A stretch of 12,722 nt of DNA from Conidiobolus incongruus B7586 (lineage: Eukaryota; Entomophthoromycota; Entomophthoromycetes; Entomophthorales; Conidiobolaceae). The position numbers were made by a program, and so were the translations under genes. Below the pieces are notes generated by a model. The model saw nothing but the letters and a program-made list of their open reading frames with translations. It ran no database searches and was not told the DNA's origin. Numbering within the stretch: position 1 is the stretch's first letter; every line of letters begins with the position of its first letter. The DNA lies in NCBI GenBank assembly GCA_000697335.1, contig JNEM01015120.1:1-12722 (forward strand), written 5' to 3'. Shown here piece after piece: positions 1 to 9,395 of this stretch.

Positions 1-105
1 AATATATATATTTTAATTAATAACTAAAACAATTGTATATATTAGATTACTTGAAACTATAATATATAATTAAGGCATATTATTTAATAATAGATAAATA
101 TATTT
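1..105. other. AT-rich flank left of the transposon
   Basis: Low-complexity A/T sequence without a gene, RNA or motif that I can support. It lies just outside the recognisable left inverted repeat of the Tc1 relic. The precise TA target-site duplication cannot be placed because the flank is full of TA dinucleotides. Confidence 0.5.
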
Positions 106-185
106 AGATATATTTAGTAAACTATTAGCAAAAATATTAACCCTTAATTTTTAACCAAGGTGAGTTATAAATTTGTAGGTTTTTG
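106..185 (+). repeat. Left terminal inverted repeat of Tc1 relic
   Basis: Pairs with 1325-1404 in reverse complement. The inner half is very similar, including a 20-base block at 157-176 that is identical to the complement of 1334-1353. The outer third (106-138) matches at about 22 of 33 positions. The true outer end is uncertain because the flank is A/T-rich. Confidence 0.85.
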
Positions 186-293
186 AGATAAGGGGATATA
201 TTTAACAATATATAACCATATCTTTTTTCTCTCTTTGCTATTATTTTATATAATATTTTACAGATATACTAAATTTTTTTTATTAGTATCATT

Positions 294-1310
294 ATACCTA
301 AATCCCTCTCTAAAAAAATCCACTTGCACATTAATCAACTTTATAAAGAAGGTAAATCAACTCATGATATTGCTAGAATTACTAGTGTTAGCTAGTCTAC
401 TATAGCTAGGGTTGTTAAGAATAGCAATAAAGAAACATTTAAACCTAAACTTAAACATGCTAGGATTATAGATGAACATGATGAGAAGTATATCTATAGG
501 TTAGTTAGTACAGGCAAGTGTGGTACTGCTGTAGAAATATAGCAGGAACTATAAAACTATACAGGAATATTAGTTAGCACTGATACTATTATATGTGCTT
601 TACATTAGCATAGATACTGCTTACACCTCAAGAAAAAACACCCCCAACTAAAGAAATCCCACTGTAAAACTAGGCAGGAGTTTAAATGTTGCCACTAATG
701 TTGAATTGAAACTGATTAGAGTAAGGTTATTTAGTCTAATGAAACAAAAATATACCTTAGTGGATCTAATAGAAAAGCTAGATGCTTCAGAAAAGATACA
801 GAATTACTTTGTGACTATCATGTTAATTTTACCCAAAAGTATAGTGGTGGGTCAATTATTGCTTGGGGATGTATGTTGTCTTCAGGTGTAAAGTATCTTT
901 GTAAAGTTAATAGGGGAATTAATGCTGAGATGTACTAAAGTATTCTGAACAATGAATTGAAAAAAACCATTGAATGGTATGGGTTAAATAAATCTGATGT
1001 TATTTTCTAGCAAGATAATACCTCTTGTTATACTACAGCTTTTACTACCAAATAGCTTAAAAATAACAAGATAACAGTTATGAAGTAGCCTCCTTAATCT
1101 CCTAACTTTAATCTAATTGAACACCTTTAGGATTAGTTAAAAAAAGCTATTAAAGCTTTCCCCCCAGTAAAAAATTTAGATCAACTTTAGGAATATGTTC
1201 AAGAAGCATAGAACAAGATTAACCCTTCCTAGTGTAAGAAGTTAGTTGATTCTATACCCCACAAACTTAAAGAAGTTAGAAAAGCTAAAGGTAGATACAC
1301 TAGGTTTTAA
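294..1310 (+). pseudogene. Tc1-type transposase pseudogene (DD34E)
   Basis: Reading from 294 gives 338 codons without any frameshift, the normal size of a Tc1 transposase, which cuts and pastes the element at TA sites. About codons 15-43 form the helix-turn-helix region (YKEGKS, DIARITSVS, STIARVV). Later come SKVI-x-SNETK, GGSIIAWGCM, QDNTSCYTT and SPNFNLIEHL, the standard blocks around the catalytic residues at codons 149, 241 and 276. Damage: the start codon reads ATA, the first catalytic Asp (738-740) is Asn, and about 18 in-frame stops occur (13 TAG, 4 TAA, 1 TGA). Most stops sit where the family has Gln or Trp, for example before QDN, in the PP-Q-SP block and in HL-W-D. Almost all of these changes fit CpA->TpA on one strand or the other. 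The conserved His after QDN is Tyr and the Asp of SPDxN is Asn, in the same mutational direction. The frame ends with TAA. Confidence 0.93.
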
Positions 1311-1324
1311 TTTTTTTTTATCAC

Positions 1325-1404
1325 CAAAAACCCACAAATTTATAACTCACCTTAGGTAAAATTTAAGGGTTTATATTTTAGCCAATTAATAGCTAAATAT
1401 CATT
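1325..1404 (-). repeat. Right terminal inverted repeat of Tc1 relic
   Basis: Reverse complement of 106-185. The best block is 1334-1353 and holds the complement of GGTGAGTTATAAATTTG. It begins about 15 bp after the transposase stop codon, the usual compact arrangement in Tc1 elements. Confidence 0.85.
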
Positions 1405-2678
1405 ATTTAATGATATATATAACTAATAAATATAATAGATTTTAATTATTTAATTTAGGTTTATTTTATTAAATATTAATCAAGTTATTAGTAAAAATAT
1501 AGGTGTTTTTGATTTTATAACTTACTTTTGCAGGTTAGTGTAGTAAATCTAGTAAAAAAGAGTAATTTAATATCAAATAATATATTAATAAGTTATTTGT
1601 AAATATCAATTAATTTTAATATAATTATTGTTGAGTTTAATTAAAATTTTAATAAATTTTTTTAAATATTTTTTATTCAAATTTGAAAGCTATTATTATA
1701 CCTGGTAATAAAATCAATATAATAAAAAAATTAATATAGTAATAATATAATTAGTTTAATTTATCAGTGAATTTATTAAGCTTTTAAATATAATATAAAT
1801 TTTAATATTAATTATAAATATAATAAAAATAATCTTAAATTATAAAAAATTAAAAATAATAAAATATTTAAAAAAAAACCAAAGTATATTTATTTATTAA
1901 ATCAATATATATATATTTAATATAGGTTTAAATATAAACATCTTGATTAATCAATATTTAAAATAAATATAAGATTATATTTATAATTTATAAACTAGTT
2001 TTTTAATATTAATAAAATTAACTAATATAATGAAATATGAGAGAATTTTGATGATAAAATATTTTAAATAAATATATATTATTTGATTCTATAAAATCTC
2101 CAATTTTTCTGGAAATTTTTTATTTTGTAAAATTATCTATATTTAAAATTTAAAAATTAAAAATTTGTCATTTCCCTCTAGCTAAAGTAATATTTATTTG
2201 ATAAAATTAAAATAGATTCAATATGAAATACAGGCGTTGAGATAATAATAAAGTGAAACAAAGCAAATATTGCTATACGAATTTATGGATGAAGTGATAT
2301 ATTAATAAGAGCTAATTGACAGAGATCAGTGAGAATGTTATAAGGACAGAAACCAAATAACAGGTAGTTAACTAGGTAGGATCCAAAACTAAAAATGAAA
2401 TTGAAAATATTGAATTTACATTTAAAAAAAATATTCAAAATTGAAATTTAAATTTTTAACTATATCATCGAATTTTAAAATAATCATTTATATGTTCTAT
2501 ATTTGTTATCAATTTTATAACAGTTGAATAGGTTTAATGAAATATAATAAAAAGAGGAGTCAATGAATATTGAAATATTCCCATTTTACAATAATAATAA
2601 AGGATCGTCTCAAATCTCATAAACAGTCCTCCACAACAAATTTTAAATGAAATTGAATAAAATTTTAAATAAATCTAT
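1405..2678. other. Extremely AT-rich spacer, no gene
   Basis: Most of 1545-2215 is A/T with hardly any C or G, and no coding frame can be supported. A small patch at 1489-1545 resembles parts of the Tc1 inverted repeat. A slightly more complex patch at 2220-2400 shows no protein I recognise on either strand. The part just before 2679 would be the old promoter of the p24 relic, but no clear TATA box stands out. Confidence 0.5.
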
Positions 2679-3347
2679 ATGATACAATTATCTATTGTAT
2701 TAATACTATTCCTAATATTCTCAATTATTTGTACAAATTTAATAGTGGAAGTTACACCTAACGAATACATATGTTTTTACTCGTCTATTACTACTATTAC
2801 TGCAAAATACTCTTTCTTTCCTGTGAATTTAGCATACCTTTACTGATATTATAATTCTCGGTATTTTAATCCAATATAGGGATAATTACATAAAAGAGAA
2901 CTTTGGAAATCAAATATAAAGTGCTACTACCGGACGGAAGTGACTAGATCGAGGAAGCGAACAAAAGACAAGGTGATTTCGTATCCATTTTTAAAAAGAC
3001 TGAAGAATAAGGATTCTGTTTGCAAAACTCTAACTCCGATTATAAGGTGGTGGATAACGATATTAAATTCGAAAATGAGAGGGATAAATAATCACATTTA
3101 ATATTTCTTAGCGATCCTTTACAAAATATTATGGATACTGTAGATAAGGTTTCTGATCATACTGAATCCAATTTGAAAACTTATTTTTAAGGCGACTGAG
3201 AGTCGAGAGGATTCGAGTTTAAATAGGTTGATTAATAATGTGAGGTGGTTTGATTTAACATTGATATTTTTGAGTATAGATTATGGTTTATTTCTATTGT
3301 TGAGTATGAAATTTTATATAGGTCTAAATCTAAAAAGTATTAAATAA
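2679..3347 (+). pseudogene. Decayed p24 (emp24/gp25L, GOLD-domain) gene
   Basis: p24 proteins are type I membrane proteins that cycle in COPI/COPII vesicles and select cargo, notably GPI-anchored proteins. Family order is preserved. An ATG at 2679 opens a hydrophobic signal peptide (MIQLSIVLILFLIFSIICTN). The first GOLD half follows with EVTPNEYICFY. The second GOLD half has KVLLPDGS, the hallmark RQGDF (2966-2980), GFCLQNSNS and KVVDNDIKFE. After it come a coiled-coil stretch and NNVRWFDLTLIFLSI, the juxtamembrane and membrane segment. The two GOLD halves are separated by a likely 57-bp intron (2823-2879, GTGAAT to ATAG), although the phases differ by one base. The gene is broken by in-frame stops at 2891 (TAA), 2945 (TAG), 3008 (TAA) and 3089 (TAA), and by a one-base frame change in the T run at 3184-3188. 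The tail ends KSIK, without a clear KKxx signal. This is a dead host gene, not a working copy. Confidence 0.85.
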
Positions 3348-3591
3348 AATTAATATTTTCCTTATTAAACTCTACTGTAACTGTTTTTCAAATAAGTATA
3401 AATTTATACCTATTATTAAATCGATTTGAGAAATATAGAATGTTATTATGTCTTTAATAATCAATTATATTAGTCAGTCAGCAAACAAATATGAATAAAC
3501 TCAGTTAATTTATTTCAATACTATATAATATATATAACTAAAAACAGCGAAAAAAAGTGTCAAATTGGCAACTATGTAGTATAAAAACCAT

Positions 3592-3622
<31 letters not shown>

Positions 3623-3748
3623 GCTATTTAGTTTGGAAAGTGATATGAATAGATGGGTTATAAAGATGGTAGAATACAGGGATGGTATATTGTTTGCAAA
3701 GATCTATCAGCATAGTAATAGAAATTTAAATTGAACCTTGGAAATAGT
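3348..3748. other. Intergenic spacer between p24 relic and sterol-transfer gene
   Basis: No gene is visible. This is the 3' side of both neighbours, which point toward each other. It contains a TA microsatellite at 3595-3622. A minus-strand AATAAA (plus-strand TTTATT near 3508) could serve the minus-strand gene but lies about 240 bp past its stop, so I do not claim it as the poly(A) signal. Confidence 0.5.
3595..3622. repeat. (TA)n microsatellite
   Basis: A run of about 14 uninterrupted TA units, about 125 bp beyond the 3' end of the minus-strand sterol-transfer gene. No function is implied. Confidence 0.95.
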
Positions 3749-6551
3749 TTAGTAGTGCTGGCCTTCGAACCTTTCCAGAAGATTTTCAATATTTGACATT
3801 TGCTTTTTGAGAGCTGATAGCTCCTTCTTAAGCTTTTGGACTTCTTCCCAATAGTTGGGTGTTTTATATTCCTTCAAAGGAATGAGTAATCGAGGGAGGC
3901 GGTTATGGGCGGGATGGTCAGAATTAGTGTGATTTGGAGTGGTGGAAATAGATGTAGGTGATGATCGCCAGAAGATTAGGATATTAACTAGAATTATTGA
4001 GATGAGCCCCACTAAGATGTGAACAAGATAGGGTTTCAACGAAACGAGTTGTTCATTAATTGTGGTGAAGATGGAATTGTCGTTGATGTTGGAAGATGCT
4101 GCAATGGATTCGGCCTTAGCATTTTCTGTAGCGGAGTTGTTGACACCATCATCGTCACCAACAGGCAAAGCCTTCAATTCAGGATGGTCAGCTAAATAGG
4201 AGTCTAATGCTTCTTTAGATAGAGTAGCATTCCTGGTGACGCCTTCTTTGGTAGCTGTTTCGATAACACCTAGTGAATTAAATAGATTTTAGTTTTAATC
4301 CAATGCTAAGATATACTAAAATATATAGATTACCTTTAAGCCAAGATGACTTACTCCACTCCATATATCCAGATTGAATCATTCTAGTCTGATTAGTTCT
4401 ATGAATCATTAGACAATAGTTTGTAATAACTGTGAAGCATGATCCAGAAGGCACGTCTGGATTTTGAGTACGTTGGACTACAGTAACATAACTAAGTGTA
4501 ATGTTAATAAAAATTACAAAGTAGAGAATTAATTAATTGCCTTTCAAAATCCTTATTAATGATTTCATCAGAAATAATACATTTTGTAGATTTGGGACCT
4601 ATAGTATTATACTAATATTAAAATTAATATTAATATAAAAGAATGAATAATTACCCATGCTTGCATAAAGAGGTTTGGTATAACTGTAAGATCTGGTTGG
4701 ATTACCATTATCAACTTTCCATGGATTGATTTCAATATCTATAATAATAGTTGATAAGATTAACGATGCAGTGATATAATTTATATTACCATATCCTTCG
4801 GATTTAACGATTGAATCTTTGAGGAAAGTAGTGTCTTCGCCAAATAATAATTCAAACACATCTTTAATATTCATTTCAATTACTGTATCGATATATACTG
4901 TGCCTGTGTGTCCCTTGCCACCAGGCTTGAGACAACCACATACAGTATTGGCACCTGAGGTAGATCCATCGTCATTTGGATCGATAGAGTTTTTGTCTGA
5001 TGGCTGAGATTTGGAATTAGCATTAGATTCAGATTTGACCGGTTCAATGGCACGGGTAGGACATTGACGATTCCAATATTCATATAGCTTAGCATAAGTT
5101 GCATCTCGAGCCATGAATGAAGTGAAGAAATATTTATTGTCTAAAGTAGCAATTTGAATGGCATTGGGGATGACAAATGCAGTGGATCTTTTTTGGATGG
5201 AAATAATATCTTTGAATGGTATTATTGTCTATGTGAATTGATTAGTATTTTGAATGGAAAGATATTCAAATTGATAATTTTCAATTATGATGTATGCTTA
5301 CATGAGTGACCCAACCAAACAAATTAGAGTGAAAGCATACTCTTTCAGCCGTCAAATAAAGTCTACCAGTAATTAGTATATCCCTCTGCAATGCACAATG
5401 ATAATCTAAATAAGTAAATATATATATATAAGATAAGCAAATATAATACTTTGTCAATGTTTACCTTCTAATAGAATATCATCTAATGGTAAAGTGGGGA
5501 AGTAAATATGAAATTCAATATTTTTCCTCTTTTGATTAGCATCCAAATCTGAATAATTTACATTATTGTTCAGTGTTTCCATATCTTGAGCATTGATATT
5601 GGTATCTCCTTCTTGCTTGGCAGGTTCTTCACCTTCATGGACTGTAGCAGGTTCGTTATTCATGCCACCAATTACTTCGTCAAGGTGCAGAGGATTGACA
5701 TCGACAGCAGAGTCAGGATTAATATAACTTGAATTAGAATCTGGTGTGAGTGACTTCAAGTCTTTAGTTTGAATCTTTAAACTATTTTCTCCAGTTGCCA
5801 GGTTCTGACCTCCCGTTGAATTTTGTGAATTTTTCAAGGACACATTTTCGGTAGTATGATTTTCATTGCGGGAAGGTTCATTGAGCCATTCCAAATCTTC
5901 CAACTTGAGTGCTTCGGACCCTGTAGAAAAATGAGACGAGCTAGTTGACGAAGGCTGAACTGGTAAAGGTTTGTGACGGCGACTGGTAGAATTGGCATGC
6001 TGAGGAACTTGTAAATTATTGGAGCTTCCGCTTTCCATATTTGGAGTTACTGCAAACGTATGGGATTTGGAAGGAGAAGGGGTTCGGAATGGAGTGTTAG
6101 GAAAATCGAAAGATTTTTGGTCAGTTGCGGATGTATTTGACATGTAGGCTGAATAACTCTTTCTTTTAGCTAGTTGAGGGGAATCTTCACTCGAAGGACC
6201 TGAAAAATTGATCGTTTCTACAGATGGTTTAGTGTTTGCTGAATTATTTCTGTTTCCAGAAGTTGAGGGTAATAAATTTTTCAAACGTAATGAAAGTTTT
6301 TTAGAGATATCAAGGTTATTGCTATTACTATTATTATTACTTGGTTTGTTTAGTGCTTTGTTATCAGTTGAATCTTTGGTAGTATTATCGGGAGAAACCG
6401 AGTTATTGACAGAGTTATGACTGGGTGAATTTTTTTCGATATTATTAACATTTTCATTGGTATTTTTATTACTATTAATATTATGGAACTTATTTTTATC
6501 CATTACATAAGATTTCGCAGTATTAGAAGTTGCCAGGTCTAAGCTTATCAT
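3749..6551 (-). CDS. Lam/Ltc (GRAMD1/Aster-like) GRAM-VASt sterol-transfer protein
   Basis: Seven exons give 816 residues: 6551-5465, 5405-5302, 5228-4790, 4738-4655, 4598-4541, 4491-4334 and 4269-3749. Residues 1-340 are Asn/Ser-rich and probably disordered. The GRAM domain spans about 345-452 (DYHCALQ, GRLYLTAERVCFHSNLFGW, PFKDI, ATLDNKYFFTSF). The VASt sterol-binding domain spans about 505-665 (DTVIEMNIKDVFELLFG, SYTKPLYASMGPKSTKC, YVTVVQRTQNPDVPSG, WLKGVIE). A single transmembrane helix at 724-743 anchors the protein, probably in the ER, and a coiled coil at 784-811 follows. Family members move sterol between membranes at ER contact sites; one VASt domain resembles yeast Lam5/Lam6 and animal Aster proteins. 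The start ATG is directly preceded by an in-frame TAA; Met17 has a better context and could be used instead. All junctions are in phase and every intron is GT-AG except the fifth, which is GC-AG. The gene appears intact. Confidence 0.94.
4492..4540 (-). other. Intron 5 of the sterol-transfer gene, GC-AG type
   Basis: The exon before ends GATTTTGAAAG and the intron starts GCAATT and ends ACACTTAG. Only this GC donor keeps the VASt frame (KDFES-YVTVVQ). The nearby GT at about 4525 leaves the wrong phase and runs into a stop. The other five introns (5406-5464, 5229-5301, 4739-4789, 4599-4654, 4270-4333) have GT donors. Intron 2 shows a clear TACTAAT branch-point sequence before CACATAG. Confidence 0.8.
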
Positions 6552-8350
6552 TTAATAATTGGAATATTTAATACAAAAAATACAACAGAATATTAACATT
6601 CAATAATTTATCAAAATAAATATTTAAAAATAGAGGATGTGACAATTTATTGAAATTTAACATTAGTGAAACATGACTGTTCTGCTTGTATATTCGTTAA
6701 TCTTATTAGTTTATATTATAATTGTCATTTATTATCCATTTTTACTTTTAATAATCAACAATTTTAGTTCCAATCACATTTAGACATTGGACTATTTTTT
6801 CTTGAATATTTTGAAATATTAAAAATGATGTAATTATTCCCTAATAATTTTCAGTTTTATATTCGCATTTTCGATTAAAATTTACGTAATAATAATACTA
6901 CAATCTTTAAATATTCAATTTTACAATCAATATCTGATTTTCTAACAACCGTGAATAAAATACTGAATGTATTGATATAGATTCGATATTATTTATAAAA
7001 ATTGATTGAATTTAAAGATGCAAACAATGAACTAGTTTAAAAGCTTGTTAGCTATTATAATACTTAATATTTATTGACAAATATTGCAAAGCTGATCAAT
7101 AATTAACGAGACGAACAATATAAGCTGATCCCTGGACATAAAAAGCTAATCATTCACGAGTTCATCTATTGGCAGGAGCTTCATATATTGCAAAATGGAA
7201 AAATATTTGCCAAGTATTAATATTGGGTATTAATACTATATTAGAAAAAATTATTATAACAAAATCGATATATATTAATTTTGTAATATACTAAAATTAA
7301 CATCAAACCATATTAAAGAGTATCAAATGACTTGCAAAAATATTTAAGGACAATAAAAATAACAAGAATTAATAAGAACAAAAACTTATGCTTTTTCCAT
7401 AAACGACTTAAATATGACGGAACTTTCAACTTTTATTCTGCTGCTAAGAAATTTATTTACTGCAATATTTTTTGTAATTATCACTAGCAAAATATTGAAT
7501 CAATCATTAAATTAATATCCTTAAATGATATATTACAATATTCAACTATTTTAAATTTGAATTAGGATAAATAAATTGAATTTATAGTAAATGCTAGTTG
7601 AAATTTTGATCACCAATAACATTTTTAATTTTTAGAATTTTATAATTATATACATTTAACTTCAAATAGATATTATTTAATTCAACTTTGAAGCTTTAAA
7701 TTAAATACAAATCAGATTAAAAAATATGATTTTTTGATCATAATTAGTATAGACTTGTGAAATATAAACAATGATAATATTTTTAATGAATATATAGTAT
7801 GAAAAAAGATTGTGAATTAATGTTATAAATATTTAATGTTTATTTACAAAATCACAATTATGGATTAATTTACATCACAAACTTAAAAATTGACTGCTTT
7901 TAGTTGATCTGAATCTTGAAATTATTTTAACAAATATTAATATCAACATCATGCACAATCTGAGTATTTTCTGTTATTTATCAATATATTAAATTTAATA
8001 ACTGACCAAATTATTTTTCAACAATGATACTTTTATTAAGCATTTTACTAGAATGTAAAATATGATAAATAAATGAATGTAAGGATATTTAATTTTTTGA
8101 AAACTGGACAATTAATGAAATATATAATTGAATGTGATTTTCTAACTTCATTAGGGATTGGATTGCTAAAATTGGATATCATTTATAATAAATGAACAAG
8201 TATGGATAAAAATATATCTGCATCTATACTATATATAAAGTATACTATCATTATATATAGAATTTTATATTATTTAATCAAACTTATAATATAATACATA
8301 ATGTAAGTTGATTTCTATTGTATTTATTTTAAAAATGTGAATAAATTAGA
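6552..8350. other. Long AT-rich intergenic region without a supported gene
   Basis: This 1.8-kb stretch holds the promoter side of the minus-strand sterol-transfer gene and the 3' side of the minus-strand six-cysteine gene. I see no coding frame of convincing composition, no tRNA and no transposon ends. Two spots are less bland. The patch at 7085-7205 has three AGCT[GA]ATC octamers (7090, 7123, 7144) and a 41-codon open stretch without recognisable similarity. A 33-codon hydrophobic frame lies at 7414-7515. Confidence 0.5.
8323..8328 (-). terminator. Candidate poly(A) signal AATAAA
   Basis: TTTATT on the plus strand reads AATAAA on the minus strand, about 25 bp past the stop codon of the minus-strand six-cysteine gene. 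The position is plausible for a fungal cleavage signal, but the motif is common by chance in such AT-rich DNA. Confidence 0.3.
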
Positions 8351-8974
8351 TTAAATTAAATTGAATAATAATATGATAGAAAGTAATGCAAATATATGAG
8401 ATGTAGGTAATATAAGATTGAATCCCTTGCTGCTCTTAACTTCGTTTACAGTTTCCTTGGGCTGAGCACATTTACCTGAAACACAAGTAGAGATAGCAAA
8501 GTCGAATTGATCGGTACAGGCATCGTTAAAATAAACAAACTTCGTAGGACACAGTACCCCATCGGCATAGTTCACCATACTGTACAATTTGCTGTTATCC
8601 CTCATATAAGCCCAGCAAATTTCTGTCAAATTAATCTTATTGATGAGGATATCAGCCTTAATATAATTGATCTCAGGTTGTTTAATAATTTCTTTAATTT
8701 GAAATTTACCATTGGAATTGAATACTAAGTCTTTATCCGGTGTAGATTGATTATAATACTGTGACCAACTAGAGCCTGAAAATACCCATGTTTGATTGCT
8801 CTGCAATTTACAAGTCCTAATTTTACCTCCACCATCGTGATTGTAATAGAACTCGGTAGTCCAAGTACCTTCCAAATCACTCATATCTAAATTTAAGTTA
8901 TCGGCCTTTTTCAGCTTTTTTTCGGCACAGATAACCAATTGAATATAAAATAGAGTCCAGTATAATAAGTTCAT
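8351..8974 (-). CDS. Secreted six-cysteine protein, probably GPI-anchored (copy A)
   Basis: 207 residues, no intron. I start at the ATG at 8974 (context AATATGA), because upstream sense codons lead only to a TTG. Residues 1-17 (LLYWTLFYIQLVICA) form a signal peptide. The mature part opens with an acidic/Lys linker and DLEGTW at 33-38. It has six cysteines at 55, 120, 142, 153, 164 and 169 and potential N-glycosylation sites at Asn60, 75 and 115. The C terminus is a hydrophobic tail (about 188-207) after SSKGFN, typical of a GPI-attachment signal. It is clearly homologous to the protein at 10581-11252, with about one third identity over the 140-residue core. The function is unknown. The LEGxW start of a beta-rich domain recalls the GxW motif of lipocalin-like folds, which is only a hint. 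Its codons are more A/T-ending than those of the paralogue. Confidence 0.85.
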   Translation of the reverse strand: MNLLYWTLFYIQLVICAEKKLKKADNLNLDMSDLEGTWTTEFYYNHDGGGKIRTCKLQSNQTWVFSGSSWSQYYNQSTPDKDLVFNSNGKFQIKEIIKQPEINYIKADILINKINLTEICWAYMRDNSKLYSMVNYADGVLCPTKFVYFNDACTDQFDFAISTCVSGKCAQPKETVNEVKSSKGFNLILPTSHIFALLSIILLFNLI

Positions 8975-9029
8975 ATTTGTCAATAGCAATGAAAAGGTAT
9001 TGAACAAGATCCTATTGAGATTAAATAGT

Positions 9030-9036
9030 TTTTATA
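9030..9036 (-). promoter_or_regulatory. Candidate TATA box for the minus-strand six-cysteine gene
   Basis: Reads TATAAAA on the minus strand, about 56-62 bp before the chosen ATG. The spacing suits a core promoter with a short leader. Chance occurrence is likely in AT-rich DNA, hence the low confidence. Confidence 0.3.
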
Positions 9037-9365
9037 CTTGTGTTTAGATTAACTCGACTCCATGTTTACTCCAATTAAATTCAATGTGAATTAAATTAAA
9101 ATTTGTTTTGGAATATTGTGGAGTATTTCAATAATCAATTTATTCCAGTATATTTATCTTTTATACTGAATTTGGATCTTCTTTATTAATAAATAAATCA
9201 TTAACTATATCAATGTATTACTGGTACTAAACTCTCTTTAAGCTGATTATTTTATTAAAAGATTATATTACTATTTTATAAATATAATATTTTGACTCTT
9301 CAAATAATCTTATGTTAGTTTTATCTATGCACAAAAATAAACATAGATATCGAATATAATATAAT

Positions 9366-9395
9366 GAAATATATATATATATATATATATATTTC
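9366..9395. repeat. (AT)n microsatellite within a perfect palindrome
   Basis: Twelve AT units (9369-9392) flanked by GAA and TTC, giving a 30-bp perfect palindrome in the spacer between the divergent paralogues. It is probably ordinary slippage sequence. Confidence 0.9.

Larger units (their letters stand above)
106..1404 (+). mobile_element. Tc1-clade (Tc1/mariner) DNA transposon relic
   Basis: An element of about 1.3 kb, the usual size for Tc1 transposons. It has inverted repeats at both ends (106-185 and 1325-1404) and one central transposase frame (294-1310) on the plus strand. The catalytic layout has 34 residues between the second and third acidic positions, which is the DD34E signature of the Tc1 clade. 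Gene and ends are collinear and nearly full length, so the copy arrived whole and then decayed by point mutation rather than truncation. It cannot encode an active transposase. The conserved inner repeats could in principle still be bound by a transposase supplied elsewhere; that part is inference. Confidence 0.93.

Noticed and set aside
706-891. 61-codon open frame within the transposon
   Set aside because: It is out of frame with the transposase, which runs through the same bases with clear Tc1 similarity.
294-1310. Reassignment of TAG (or TAA) to glutamine to explain the stops in the transposase
   Set aside because: Several TAG codons lie where the family has tryptophan, not glutamine, and the neighbouring intact genes end in TAA, TAG or TGA with no internal TAG or TAA.
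3200-3220. GGATTCGAGTTT, resembling a tRNA T-loop
   Set aside because: No cloverleaf can be folded around it, and the stretch is explained as the C-terminal part of the p24 relic.
6208-6420. Leucine-rich open frame opposite the first exon of the sterol-transfer gene
   Set aside because: It is the antisense of the Asn/Ser-rich low-complexity codons and has no independent support.
7414-7515. 33-codon hydrophobic frame starting MTELSTFILLL
   Set aside because: It looks like a membrane peptide, but hydrophobic short frames arise easily in T-rich DNA, and no adjoining exon or conserved feature supports it.
8975-9007. Upstream extension of the minus-strand six-cysteine protein
   Set aside because: The extension opens only at a TTG; the ATG at 8974 gives a proper signal peptide and good context.
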